From JANRLL01 sp033762715 (GTDB lineage: Bacteria; Pseudomonadota; Alphaproteobacteria; Rickettsiales; SXRF01), in NCBI GenBank assembly GCA_033762715.1, contig JANRLL010000012.1:62001-126000 (forward strand): a DNA stretch of 64,000 nt. Reading direction: 5' to 3'. Shown piece after piece: positions 17,664-26,500 of this stretch. The first letter of the stretch is position 1. The number at the start of each line of letters is the position of its first letter. The position numbers and the translations under genes were made by a program. The notes beneath the pieces are model-generated. The model saw nothing but the letters and a program-made list of their open reading frames with translations, ran no database searches and was not told the origin of the DNA.

Positions 17664-18971
17664 ATGGCTGATTCCTTGGAAAATTCCAATAAGACACATA
17701 TTGATGATCTGGTAAAACAGGTCATTGCCATTGCCGATCAAGATGGCACACGCTCCGAAAAAATTCCTCAAATCGAAACATTAGTGAATAGCTTCATAGC
17801 CGGCGAAGGACAAGACCAACCTCCCGCTGAAGCCGATCTCAAACAACTCAAACAAGCATTACTTACAGCACAGATTTCACTGCGCGTGGTGCCACAATCC
17901 TATGTGAATCAAGCCTTCACGGTGGTAAATCAAAAAATTCGCGGTATCGACCAGGAGAAAAAGGAAGCGCATCGCGCTACGCATGTTGGCCGCATTGGAT
18001 TTAAAAAACCGGCGGATCCTCAGACGGAACCGCTGGTGGGCGAACCAAGCAGTACTATCACGGGCCGCTCCGCCGATGCTCTGCCTAAACTACCGCTGGG
18101 ATTTGCCAATTCCGTGGTGGAAATGTCGAAGGCTTTATTCGAAGCGTTGCCGGAAGCCGTACAACGTTACATTCATGGCCTGGCTGATGAAAACCGGGAG
18201 CTGAAAGCAGAAAACGAGCTACTCAGAAAATCCTCAGTCACCGACAATCTAACCGGTCTGCCAAACCGAAAAGCATTTGAAAATAAGGCGACTAAAGTCA
18301 TCGAATTTATGCGCACCGACGGCACCCATGAGCGCCGCCGCCGTGACGGCTCTTCGACTGGACAACTGGAAAAACCTCAATCATGCTTATTGTTCATCGA
18401 TTGCGATAAATTCAAGCTCATCAATGATAACTTTGGCTTTACCGGTGGCGATGCGGTGTTGCGTCACATAGCAAAAACCTTGCGCGGTCATTTGCGCGAC
18501 CGAGATTTTCTGGCACGTTTAGGTGGCGATGAATTTGTCGTCGTGCTCGAAGGGCAAGATGCCTCCGAAGCGCAAAGGGTGATAGAGAAATTGCAGGACG
18601 CCATCACGCATAGCCCATGCAATTACCAAGGCACCGATATTCCTTTATCCATTTCTTGCGGTGTGTATGAAGTAACGCCGGATATTGTCAGAGGCCTTGA
18701 TAAGGCAAACTCTGAGATTATTGAACACGCCATTGAGCAAAGCGATGCCGCAAAAACCAAAAACAAAGATCGCCTCATTTCGCATAATGGACAGGAAGCC
18801 AAAGCCTCAACGGTTTATATCGAAAAGCTCCAAGAGACGCTTGCGGCCATCTCGCCTGACAAGAAAATCCGCATGAGCCGTGAGGATACCCCCAAACTCA
18901 CCCCGCAAAGTTTGCACGCCATTGTGACCGGTCCGGATGGCACCCCCGCGGTTGAGTACCCCATACGATAG
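17664..18971 (+). CDS. Diguanylate cyclase (GGDEF domain protein)
   Basis: Makes cyclic di-GMP from two GTP. 435 residues with no membrane segment. Residues 1-170 are an unrecognised helical region. A short coiled coil (ADENRELKAENELLRK) leads into the GGDEF domain (TDNLTGLPNRKAFENK, then IDCDKFKLINDNFG). The catalytic GGDEF is intact at residues 287-291. An RxxD inhibitory site (RDRD) sits five residues before it, so product inhibition is likely. A C-terminal tail of about 60 residues follows. A charged loop with ERRRRDGSSTGQLEK is inserted before the metal-binding strand. The 3' end overlaps the next gene by 35 nt. Confidence 0.93.
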   Translation: MADSLENSNKTHIDDLVKQVIAIADQDGTRSEKIPQIETLVNSFIAGEGQDQPPAEADLKQLKQALLTAQISLRVVPQSYVNQAFTVVNQKIRGIDQEKKEAHRATHVGRIGFKKPADPQTEPLVGEPSSTITGRSADALPKLPLGFANSVVEMSKALFEALPEAVQRYIHGLADENRELKAENELLRKSSVTDNLTGLPNRKAFENKATKVIEFMRTDGTHERRRRDGSSTGQLEKPQSCLLFIDCDKFKLINDNFGFTGGDAVLRHIAKTLRGHLRDRDFLARLGGDEFVVVLEGQDASEAQRVIEKLQDAITHSPCNYQGTDIPLSISCGVYEVTPDIVRGLDKANSEIIEHAIEQSDAAKTKNKDRLISHNGQEAKASTVYIEKLQETLAAISPDKKIRMSREDTPKLTPQSLHAIVTGPDGTPAVEYPIR

Positions 18972-19701
18972 AGATGGCCTGGATGCGTTGGGTGTGCGGA
19001 ACCCCGTTATGAAGAGCATATTCTTTCTGGCAGCACGCCAATTGCAAGATTGGCAGCAACAAGGATATAAGCGCGCCGATATCGAACGCGCCTTAGCCGC
19101 CCACACGGAGAATGCCTCACCCACCGCGCCACTGCCTGCCGATTACCTGCGACAGGTTGACGGGCTTCATAACGAATTTAATGTCATCTATTATTCCAAC
19201 CGCGCGCCGCGCCATATGCTCGATGCGGATTTGGAATTGCCGGATGACAATCGGTCAGGCACACCGGTACCGGAAACGCGCGCGCAGGCCGAACGCAATA
19301 TGCGCTGGGGGGCAATGGCCTTGATTGCCGAGATTTACCACGGCGCATCAGGAACAGAACACGAGGCCCCCTTCAACATATTGCAGCAGCGCCTGGATGC
19401 CCTTTATACATTGTGCTTCCCCAAAAACAGCCTGGAGTGGAAAACCCTGCTATCCGGCCTACAGCGCAAAGGATGGTCGCGCACCTTGCGCAGCCCCCAA
19501 GACGCAGGCACAGTCACGCGGGTAATGAACGACATCCTGTTTCCTGCCTATGGGTGTGAGCCGGGCATCCAACTGCGTTTGGCACAAGACAACCCGTGCC
19601 AACTCCTTGCCAAGGATAGTGCAGACTTTGCCCTGAATGACGTCATCCGCGTGGAGGAGTCTAGGCGCCATCGCGACACCCATGGGACCGGCCGGGCATA
19701 G
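18937..19701 (+). CDS. Uncharacterised protein overlapping the diguanylate cyclase gene
   Basis: I do not recognise this 254-residue protein. It is soluble, with no signal or membrane segment, and looks mostly helical with several Trp, Arg and Asn residues (ARQLQDWQQQGYKRADIERA, NNAMRWGAMALIAEIYHG-like stretch). The ATG at 18937 overlaps the GGDEF gene by 35 nt; an internal ATG at 19009 would give a shorter protein and remove the overlap. Neither start has a good ribosome-binding site. Same-strand overlap suggests co-expression with the cyclase, so a partner or effector role is possible but unproven. Confidence 0.62.
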   Translation: MAPPRLSTPYDRDGLDALGVRNPVMKSIFFLAARQLQDWQQQGYKRADIERALAAHTENASPTAPLPADYLRQVDGLHNEFNVIYYSNRAPRHMLDADLELPDDNRSGTPVPETRAQAERNMRWGAMALIAEIYHGASGTEHEAPFNILQQRLDALYTLCFPKNSLEWKTLLSGLQRKGWSRTLRSPQDAGTVTRVMNDILFPAYGCEPGIQLRLAQDNPCQLLAKDSADFALNDVIRVEESRRHRDTHGTGRA

Positions 19702-19763
19702 AAAAAGCAAGGCGTATCGTAAAAAGCCATTGCACAAAGCGCCGCTCAGGGTAAAAACGCTGC

Positions 19764-21347
19764 ATGTCAAACGCCTCCCCCATCACCCTGCGCCGCACCT
19801 TTGCGATCATCTCGCATCCTGACGCCGGTAAAACGACGCTGACTGAAAAGCTGTTGCTCTTCGGTGGCGCGATTCATTTGGCAGGCGCGGTCAAAGCCAA
19901 GAAGGGCGGCCAATCCGCACGCTCCGATTGGATGGCGATCGAAAAGCAGCGCGGCATTTCAGTGACGGCATCGGTGATGACGTTCGAGTATGAAAATCAT
20001 ACCATCAACCTGCTTGACACCCCCGGCCATAAAGACTTTTCCGAAGACACCTACCGCACGCTTACGGCTGTAGACTCCGCCGTGATGGTGCTCGACGGCG
20101 CGAAAGGTATCGAGGAGCAAACCCTCAAGCTGTTCGAGGTGTGCCGCCTGCGCGATACGCCGATCATCACCTTCATCAACAAGATGGACCGCGAGGCCAA
20201 AGAACCGTTTGCGCTGCTCGATGAAATCGAAAAAACGCTGCAGCTCGATGTCTGCCCAATCACCTGGCCGATCGGCATGGGTGAACGCTTCCGCGGCTGC
20301 TACAACCTGGCCACCGATACGCTCTATCTCTTCGACTCGGCAGCCGGTGACATCATTGCCAGCGGCCAGCAATTTGCCGGTACCGATGATCCCGCGCTCG
20401 ATGAACGTATTCCCGCAGCCGAGCTTGCCACCTTCCGCGAAGAAGTGGCCATGGTCAAAGAAATCTACCCGCGCTTTAATGCCGAGCATTACCGCGAAGG
20501 CCACCTCACCCCTATTTTCTTCGGCAGCGCCGTCAATAACTTCGGCGTGCGCGAATTGTTGGAAGCGCTGTGCAGCATGGCGCCTGCCCCCCGTATCCAA
20601 GCAGCCGAGCCCCGCACCATCGCGCCGGAAGAGCCGAAATTCACCGGCTTCGTGTTCAAGATCCAAGCCAACATGGACAAAAACCACCGCGACCGTATTG
20701 CGTTTGTGCGCATCTGCTCGGGCAAATACACACGCGGCATGAAAGTGCTGCATGTGCGCTCGGGCAAAACACTGGCGCTCAACAACCCCGTGCTCTTTTT
20801 GGCGCGTGAACGCGAACTCGCCGAAGAAGCCTGGCCAGGCGATATTATCGGCATTCCAGGCCACGGGCATTTGCATATCGGCGATGCGCTGACCGAAGGC
20901 GAGAAACTCTACTTCACTGGCATTCCTAATTTCGCGCCGGAATTGTTTCAACGCGTACGTTTGGAAGACCCGCTCAAATCCAAGCAGCTCAAAGCCGCAC
21001 TCGAACAACTCTCGGAAGAAGGCGCTTCGCAAATCTTCAAACCGCTCGATGGCTCATCCTGGATCATCGGCGTCGTCGGCGCACTGCAGTTTGATGTGAT
21101 CGCCTCGCGCCTCGCCTCTGAATATGCCGTCAAAGGCAGCTTCGAAGCCGTGCAATACACCACCGCACGCTGGCTTAAAGCCAAAGATAGCGCTGCCTTG
21201 AAACAATTCTGCGACAAGAATAAATACAACACCGCCGAAGATGCCTCCGGCGCGCTCGCTTACCTTGCACCCAATGCCTGGCATTTAGAACGCATCCAGA
21301 AAGATTTTCCGGATATTGAGTTTTTAAAGACGCGCGAGAATCAGTAA
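19764..21347 (+). CDS. prfC: Peptide chain release factor 3
   Basis: Translational GTPase that recycles RF1/RF2 from the ribosome. 527 residues, as in E. coli. G1 is AIISHPDAGKTTLTEKLL, G3 is DTPGHKDFSEDTYRTL, G4 is FINKMDREAKEP; the RF3-specific YTRGMKVLHVRSGKT and GDIIGIPGHGHLHIGD are present. No downstream hairpin is visible; instead a C-rich, G-poor stretch follows. Confidence 0.97.
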   Translation: MSNASPITLRRTFAIISHPDAGKTTLTEKLLLFGGAIHLAGAVKAKKGGQSARSDWMAIEKQRGISVTASVMTFEYENHTINLLDTPGHKDFSEDTYRTLTAVDSAVMVLDGAKGIEEQTLKLFEVCRLRDTPIITFINKMDREAKEPFALLDEIEKTLQLDVCPITWPIGMGERFRGCYNLATDTLYLFDSAAGDIIASGQQFAGTDDPALDERIPAAELATFREEVAMVKEIYPRFNAEHYREGHLTPIFFGSAVNNFGVRELLEALCSMAPAPRIQAAEPRTIAPEEPKFTGFVFKIQANMDKNHRDRIAFVRICSGKYTRGMKVLHVRSGKTLALNNPVLFLARERELAEEAWPGDIIGIPGHGHLHIGDALTEGEKLYFTGIPNFAPELFQRVRLEDPLKSKQLKAALEQLSEEGASQIFKPLDGSSWIIGVVGALQFDVIASRLASEYAVKGSFEAVQYTTARWLKAKDSAALKQFCDKNKYNTAEDASGALAYLAPNAWHLERIQKDFPDIEFLKTRENQ

Positions 21348-21440
21348 TCACCCCATTTCTGCCCACTTCACACCCGCTTCAATCCTCTTTCCACCCCACT
21401 TCGTTCCGCTTGCACCCCGCTTGGCACCTTTTGGAATGCG
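21348..21440 (+). promoter_or_regulatory. C-rich, G-poor stretch after prfC (candidate Rho loading site)
   Basis: About 90 nt directly after the prfC stop are strongly pyrimidine-rich, with repeated CACTTC, CCACCCC and GCACCCCGCTT units and very few G. Such C>G bubbles are what Rho needs, and no intrinsic hairpin terminator is seen before the next gene. The remaining intergenic sequence to 21613 holds a good AAGGAG ribosome-binding site for the holin-like gene and nothing else I can name. Confidence 0.4.
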
Positions 21441-21613
21441 GCTATTTCAAATACCTACCCAGAAAATGCCCGTTTTTTCTCCTTTTATGTGACATTGCGT
21501 GCGCCCTCATCCTTATATGCTAACGCGCCTGCTCCTGTCCGGTAAGAGGGTTTTTCCCCTTCCCTGCCAACACGCTTCATGATGCCATAGGAATATGTTT
21601 CAAGGAGTATTCT

Positions 21614-22030
21614 ATGACTGCATGGCTAGCGCTAATACCGGCTGTTTCCGAACTGCTGGATAAAATCATCCCCGATCCCGATGCACGCGATCGCGCCAAA
21701 ATGGAATTGCTGAAAGAGCAAAACGCGCAAAGCTTGCAGCAACTGCAACTCGCGGCCAAAGCCGACGAAAACCAAACCACCATCAACGCGCAGGAAGCTA
21801 CCAACCCCAATCTCTTCGTCTCCGGCTGGCGGCCCTTCATCGGCTGGGTGTGCGGCGTGGCCTTTGCTTATCATTTCGTGCTGCAGCCGTTTCTATGTTT
21901 TGTGCTGATAAATCGCGGTATTATCATCGAACTGCCGCAATTTAGAATGGATGAGCTGACCACCGTACTCATGGGACTTTTAGGACTGGGCGGACTTAGA
22001 ACACTTGAAAAGATCAAAAATGTCGCCTAA
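21614..22030 (+). CDS. Holin-like protein, 3TM GTA-holin type
   Basis: 138 residues. The N-terminal part is a charged amphipathic region (DKIIPDPDARDRAKMELLKE). Then SGWRPFIGWVCGVAFAYHF and two further hydrophobic segments follow, ending in LMGLLGLGGLRTLEKIK. This order and the SGWRPF/GLGGLRT motifs match the holin family of gene transfer agents and phages (GTA_holin_3TM). Such proteins make holes in the inner membrane so a murein hydrolase can reach the wall. A strong AAGGAG site precedes the ATG. No endolysin, spanin or capsid gene is nearby, so it is a lone remnant or has another use. Confidence 0.8.
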   Translation: MTAWLALIPAVSELLDKIIPDPDARDRAKMELLKEQNAQSLQQLQLAAKADENQTTINAQEATNPNLFVSGWRPFIGWVCGVAFAYHFVLQPFLCFVLINRGIIIELPQFRMDELTTVLMGLLGLGGLRTLEKIKNVA

Positions 22031-22091
22031 GGGAATCAAGCGCGGCGCTTAAGCGTTTTTTAAATAGCTCCTGATAGAATACGATCTACCC

Positions 22092-23117
22092 ATGTCGACC
22101 GATCCCAGAAAACTCTATAACATTCTGATTGCCGACCCTGACCAACAGCTCGGGCAGGTGCTGCGTATGGTGTTGCGTGAAATGGGTTTTGAAAATATCA
22201 ACGTTACGCGTAGCGGACAAGATGCCGTGCGCCTATTGAGCACTAATCCCACCGATTTCCTGATCACCGAATGGAGTACACTGCATTTGGATGGGCTAAG
22301 CCTGATCAAACATATACGCCGCAATCCGGATTCACCCAATCCAGTGCTGCCGATTATTATGCTGACTGGGCGCGCGGAAGTGGCCGACGTGCATCTGGCG
22401 CGCGATCATGGCATCAATGAATATGTGGTGAAGCCCTTCTCGCCTAAGACCATTTATAGCCGCTTGGAGCGCATTATAGAGCGGCCGCGGCCCTTCGTTA
22501 TCAGCAATGAATTCGTAGGCCCTGATCGCCGCCATAAAGGCACGCCGCCTGAAGGCGTATCGGACCGTCGCGTGCGCAGCATTAAGCCGCAACAAGCGCC
22601 AGCGGATGTGCATGGTCAGAATTTACCTGGTAATGAGCCGAGAATATGGCTGCCGGACTATTCGCTGAAGCAAAAGCTCGGACAAAATAAAACCATCCAG
22701 CAATTCATCACCAATGATTTACTCAACCAAGCTCAACAAGCGATCGATGCTATCACCGACGAATCGCTGACCTGGATTAAAGAAAACCTCACTGAGCTGA
22801 ATGCGCTATCGATACAGATGGCGCAAGGTGATGCCACCGCCGACCTGGTCAATCAATTGTGTGACTTGGCATTGACCGTCAATGCGAGGGCAGGCACTTT
22901 TGGCTATACGCGCGCTTCGGAAGTTGCCTATATGCTCTATCTATTCTGCCGCAATCAACTCGATCCGCAACGAAACAGTATTCACCAAGCCATCATCCAA
23001 AAACATATCGATGTGCTGCGCGTGTTGTTTGCTAAAAATATGCGCGGTATTGCCGGTGCGGCAGGTGCTGAGATCGTAACCGAGCTGCAAAAACTCGTCG
23101 GAAAATACAGCACGTGA
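22092..23117 (+). CDS. Atypical receiver-domain protein (phosphoacceptor Asp replaced by Glu)
   Basis: 341 residues. Residues 8-125 form a CheY-like receiver: acidic pair in LIADPDQQ, conserved Thr in IIMLTGR, conserved Lys in YVVKPFS. At the phosphoacceptor position the sequence is FLITEWSTLHLDG, with Glu60 (codon GAA) where Asp is expected. A linker with FVGPDRRHKG follows, a segment often seen after alphaproteobacterial receivers. The C-terminal 150 residues are helical and not recognised; no DNA-binding or output enzyme is evident. The protein may be a constitutively on pseudo-receiver. The stop overlaps the next gene by 4 nt (GTGA). Confidence 0.87.
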   Translation: MSTDPRKLYNILIADPDQQLGQVLRMVLREMGFENINVTRSGQDAVRLLSTNPTDFLITEWSTLHLDGLSLIKHIRRNPDSPNPVLPIIMLTGRAEVADVHLARDHGINEYVVKPFSPKTIYSRLERIIERPRPFVISNEFVGPDRRHKGTPPEGVSDRRVRSIKPQQAPADVHGQNLPGNEPRIWLPDYSLKQKLGQNKTIQQFITNDLLNQAQQAIDAITDESLTWIKENLTELNALSIQMAQGDATADLVNQLCDLALTVNARAGTFGYTRASEVAYMLYLFCRNQLDPQRNSIHQAIIQKHIDVLRVLFAKNMRGIAGAAGAEIVTELQKLVGKYST

Positions 23118-24175
23118 TCACTCGCGCAGTGTGGCTGGATCAATTACGGGCACTAGCTATGTGCGGCATTGTGCTGATGCATGTGCTAGCCAGCAGCGCG
23201 GTATTTCATGCCAGCTGGGCCACCACGCTCTTTATGCTCGACAGCTTTACCCGCATCGCCATTCCCCTATTCTGGCTGATTAGCGGATGGAACAGCTATT
23301 GCTTTCCATTACCCTACCGGAAACGCCTATCTCGCATCGGTTGGCGTCTGGGATGGCTGGTGCTTGCTAGCATTGTCTATAACCTGTTCCCCTGGGGTGT
23401 GCCCAAACTGGCTCTGCCGGCACATAACACGCTGTGGGAGATGCTGTCGCCCTGGTATTACCATCTGTGGTTTTTGCATCTGTGGATTTGCTTCTCGCTG
23501 GCGCAGCCACTCATCGGCCGGGTTGCAACACGCATAGGACATGTGCGCCTCACCGCTTTACTGCTGCTATGGTATGGGCTGTGCCTGTATTATCTGTTGG
23601 CCAATCCCAAAGCGCTCATGGAATTGATGGCGCACCAATTCCTTGGCATTAATGCGCATCTATGGCTGGTGTCGCTGCTGTATTACATGCTGGGTCTGGC
23701 GCTTGCAGCCAACCCCTGGCGCATCTACCATAAGCGGCAGACTGACCTTGCGCATCACAGCATAGGCATCGCGCTGCTTTGTTGCGTGTTGGGTGTGTAT
23801 GGCTTGATCGCTTTCTTCGAATACACCACCCATCCATTTTTCTACTGGAGTGAATTTACCTGCGTGCTCTATGGGCTGGCTGCCTATCTGCTGCTTTACC
23901 GCGGCTATTATTACAGCCTGCAACCAACGAATCCGCAGCGTCTGGATCCGCTTGCCATCGCCATTGCCAGCGCAAGCTTTACCATCTATCTGTGGCACCC
24001 ACTGCTGCGCGATATACTCGATCATTGGATGCCTTACCCCATTGAAACCTACGGCCTCACCACGGCGCTTATCATTGCGGTTATCTATATGGCAATCTTG
24101 CTGGCAGGCTTGGTCAGCCTGCATCGTATATTGCGAATATTCTATAAGAAACTGAGCACGTTAACCCTAATTTAA
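23114..24175 (+). CDS. Acyltransferase 3 family integral membrane protein
   Basis: 353-residue polytopic membrane protein with about ten hydrophobic helices. It begins WLDQLRALAMCGIVLMHVLA, the family's Arg and His motif in helix 1, used for acyl transfer to sugars or lipids. The C-terminal FTIYLWHPLL is the second typical motif. It starts with GTG overlapping the stop of the receiver gene, so the two are translationally coupled. Likely role is O-acetylation of a surface polysaccharide or periplasmic glucan, but the acceptor is unknown. Confidence 0.88.
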   Translation: MITRAVWLDQLRALAMCGIVLMHVLASSAVFHASWATTLFMLDSFTRIAIPLFWLISGWNSYCFPLPYRKRLSRIGWRLGWLVLASIVYNLFPWGVPKLALPAHNTLWEMLSPWYYHLWFLHLWICFSLAQPLIGRVATRIGHVRLTALLLLWYGLCLYYLLANPKALMELMAHQFLGINAHLWLVSLLYYMLGLALAANPWRIYHKRQTDLAHHSIGIALLCCVLGVYGLIAFFEYTTHPFFYWSEFTCVLYGLAAYLLLYRGYYYSLQPTNPQRLDPLAIAIASASFTIYLWHPLLRDILDHWMPYPIETYGLTTALIIAVIYMAILLAGLVSLHRILRIFYKKLSTLTLI

Positions 24176-24247
24176 CCGGATGCTTGCAATATCGCACGTA
24201 ATTGCTTACACCAAATGTTATATCAATATCTTACGATGGAGTACGCT

Positions 24248-24757
24248 ATGACATCACTTACACGCTTAGGACTGACCGCTTTCGCACTGAGTGCAGCATT
24301 AAGCAGCGCAGCATCCGCTACGGATTATTTGACCGGCGGTGTGGCTTATTACGATGTGTTTGATGATCAAAATGCGACCGCGTTTAATCTCGAATATCGC
24401 GGCAACTATCTATTCTACGACATGATCCGCCCCATCGTTGGCGGCTTTTATACTACCGATGGCGCGAGCTACGGCTATGTGGGCTTTAACTGGGATGTGC
24501 CGGTTATCAAAAACCACCTCTATATAATTCCAGGCTTTGCTGTGGGTGCCTATAGCAAAGGTGATGATGGCAAAGATTTAGGTGGTGCGCTTGAATTCCG
24601 CTCGAGCGTCGAAGTGGCGTATCAGTTTGAAAACAGCCACCGTCTGGGCATATCGCTCAGCCATTTGTCGAATGCGAGCCTCTATGATGACAATCCTGGC
24701 GTTGAGCTGGTAACGGCGACCTATTCGATTCCGCTGAGCAGCATTTTCGCTAAATAG
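24248..24757 (+). CDS. pagL: Lipid A 3-O-deacylase, PagL family
   Basis: Outer-membrane esterase that removes the 3-O acyl chain from lipid A. 169 residues from the ATG at 24248, with GGAG 8 nt upstream. A clear Sec signal peptide ends at ASA. The mature part is an eight-strand beta-barrel by its alternating pattern. The catalytic segment HLSNASLYDDNPGVE has His, Ser two residues later and Glu fourteen residues after His, exactly the spacing of the triad described for Pseudomonas PagL (His126, Ser128, Glu140). A strong hairpin terminator follows. Confidence 0.88.
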   Translation: MTSLTRLGLTAFALSAALSSAASATDYLTGGVAYYDVFDDQNATAFNLEYRGNYLFYDMIRPIVGGFYTTDGASYGYVGFNWDVPVIKNHLYIIPGFAVGAYSKGDDGKDLGGALEFRSSVEVAYQFENSHRLGISLSHLSNASLYDDNPGVELVTATYSIPLSSIFAK

Positions 24758-24773
24758 CTTTTCAGAGACTCTA

Positions 24774-24803
24774 AAAAAAGCCCGCCATCTGGCGGGCTTT
24801 TTT
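24774..24803. terminator. Bidirectional intrinsic terminator between pagL and malate synthase
   Basis: Stem AAAAAAGCCCGCC, loop ATCT, then GGCGGGCTTTTTT: 13 paired bases with A/T tracts on both sides. It serves both convergent genes. Confidence 0.9.
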
Positions 24804-24804
24804 A

Positions 24805-26385
24805 TTACGCTAATTTCTTATAGCCAGGCAAGGTGAGGAACTCGGCAAAGTCCTTAGACGATACCAGCTCAGTGAGCATGGCGGCAGCCTTATCATAGGG
24901 CAGTTCACCGCTGAGCTTAGCGCGCTCTTCAGCCAGCAAGCTGTTATAAAGCTCGAGCGTCACTTTGCGGCCATCGGCCAACACGCCCTTGGCATGATGA
25001 ATCCATTGCCAAATTTGCGAACGCGCGATTTCAGCGGTTGCCGCATCTTCCATCAGATTGAAGATCGGCACGCAGCCATTGCCATTTAACCAGTTAGCCA
25101 GATATTGCACCGACACGCTGATATTGTTGCGCAGACCCGCTTCGGTAATGGTGCCTTCAGGAATGGCCAGCAAATCCGCTGCCGTTACCTTTACATCTGC
25201 TGGCGCGCGATCGAGCTGGTTCTTACCAGGCATGATGCGGTTAAACACCTCCATCGCAACCGGCACCAAGCCAGGATGCGCAACCCAGGTGCCGTCATGG
25301 CCGTCGCCTGCTTCACGCTCTTTATCAGCACGCACCATGGTAAAGGCTTTATTGTTAGCTTCCTCGTCGCCTTTAACCGGAATGAACGCCGACATGCCGC
25401 CCATGGCAAAAGCGCCGCGACGGTGACAGGTTTTGATCAGCAGCAACGAATAGGAACGCAGGAAATGCGTCGTCATCAACACTTGCGAGCGATCCGGCAA
25501 TACGAAATCGTCGCGCTTGGAGAATTTTTTGATGAAGCTGAAAATATAATCCCAGCGGCCACAATTAAGGCCCACGCAATAATCTTTAAGCGCGTGCAAA
25601 ATCTCATCCATCTCGAAGGTGGCGACAATGGTTTCAATGAGCACGGTGGCTTTGATGGTGCCTTTAGCAAGGCCCAGCGTTTCTTCGCCATACGCAAAAA
25701 TATCGGCCCACAGCGCGGCTTCTTCGTGGCTTTCCAATTTCGGCAAATAGAAATAAGGGCCGGTGCCGTTTTCCAAAAGCTTCTTGGCGTTGAGATAGAA
25801 ATACACGCCAAAATCGAGCAGCGCGCCAGGAATGGCCTTGCCGCCGTAGGTGATATGCTTCTCATCCAAATGCCAGCCCCGCGGACGCACAATCAAGGTC
25901 GCGATGGTATCGGCTAGCTTATATTCTTTACCCTCAGGGCTTTTATAGCTGATGCTGCGATCGGCATAATCACGCAAATTCACCTGGCCATCCATCACTT
26001 GTTCCCACAGCGGCGACAGTGAGTCTTCAAAATCGGCCATGAATACTTTGGCACCGGAATTAAGCGCATTAATGATCATCTTGCGATCGACCGGGCCGGT
26101 GATTTCCACGCGACGATCGAGAAGCGCAGGTGGAATGGACGCCACTTTCCATTCCGATTCACGAATGGCTTTCGTCTCCGGCAAGAAATCCGGCAGCTGA
26201 CCAGCATCGATTTTGGCTTGGCGCTCCACACGCTTTTTAAGCAGCGCTTCACGGCGACCGGAAAAGCGCGATACCAACTCCGCAACGAAGCCTTGCACCT
26301 CAGGTGTGAGGATGGCGTGATAAGCAGGTGTCATGCTGCCAAGAATTTGAAGAGACTGATCGGCTTTGCGCGCAGGCTGCGTCAT
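24805..26385 (-). CDS. aceB: Malate synthase A
   Basis: Condenses glyoxylate with acetyl-CoA to malate in the glyoxylate shunt. 526 residues, typical of isoform A. VFMADFEDSLSPLWEQVMDG, IVRPRGWHLDEKHITYGG and LNCGRWDYIFSFIKK carry metal and substrate-binding residues. The start at 26385 is chosen over 26400 because AAGGAG sits 7 nt before it. No isocitrate lyase gene is in the window. It is transcribed in the same direction as the prepilins but separated from them by a terminator. Confidence 0.96.
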   Translation of the reverse strand: MTQPARKADQSLQILGSMTPAYHAILTPEVQGFVAELVSRFSGRREALLKKRVERQAKIDAGQLPDFLPETKAIRESEWKVASIPPALLDRRVEITGPVDRKMIINALNSGAKVFMADFEDSLSPLWEQVMDGQVNLRDYADRSISYKSPEGKEYKLADTIATLIVRPRGWHLDEKHITYGGKAIPGALLDFGVYFYLNAKKLLENGTGPYFYLPKLESHEEAALWADIFAYGEETLGLAKGTIKATVLIETIVATFEMDEILHALKDYCVGLNCGRWDYIFSFIKKFSKRDDFVLPDRSQVLMTTHFLRSYSLLLIKTCHRRGAFAMGGMSAFIPVKGDEEANNKAFTMVRADKEREAGDGHDGTWVAHPGLVPVAMEVFNRIMPGKNQLDRAPADVKVTAADLLAIPEGTITEAGLRNNISVSVQYLANWLNGNGCVPIFNLMEDAATAEIARSQIWQWIHHAKGVLADGRKVTLELYNSLLAEERAKLSGELPYDKAAAMLTELVSSKDFAEFLTLPGYKKLA

Positions 26386-26445
26386 AGGAAACTCCTTCAT
26401 TTATAGGTGATGATTTGGGATAGCAGCTTTAACGCAGATGACAAT

Positions 26446-26482
26446 AAAAAAAGCCGCCCCATCATTACATGGAGCGGCTTTT
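26446..26482 (-). terminator. Intrinsic terminator of the downstream prepilin gene
   Basis: GCCGC-C-CCAT ... ATGG-A-GCGGC forms a 9-bp stem with one mismatch, extended by A/T pairing, with an A-run on the plus strand (T-run in the minus transcript). The sequence is repeated almost unchanged at 27374-27409. Confidence 0.85.
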
Positions 26483-26500
26483 GTTTAGATACGCATTAGT

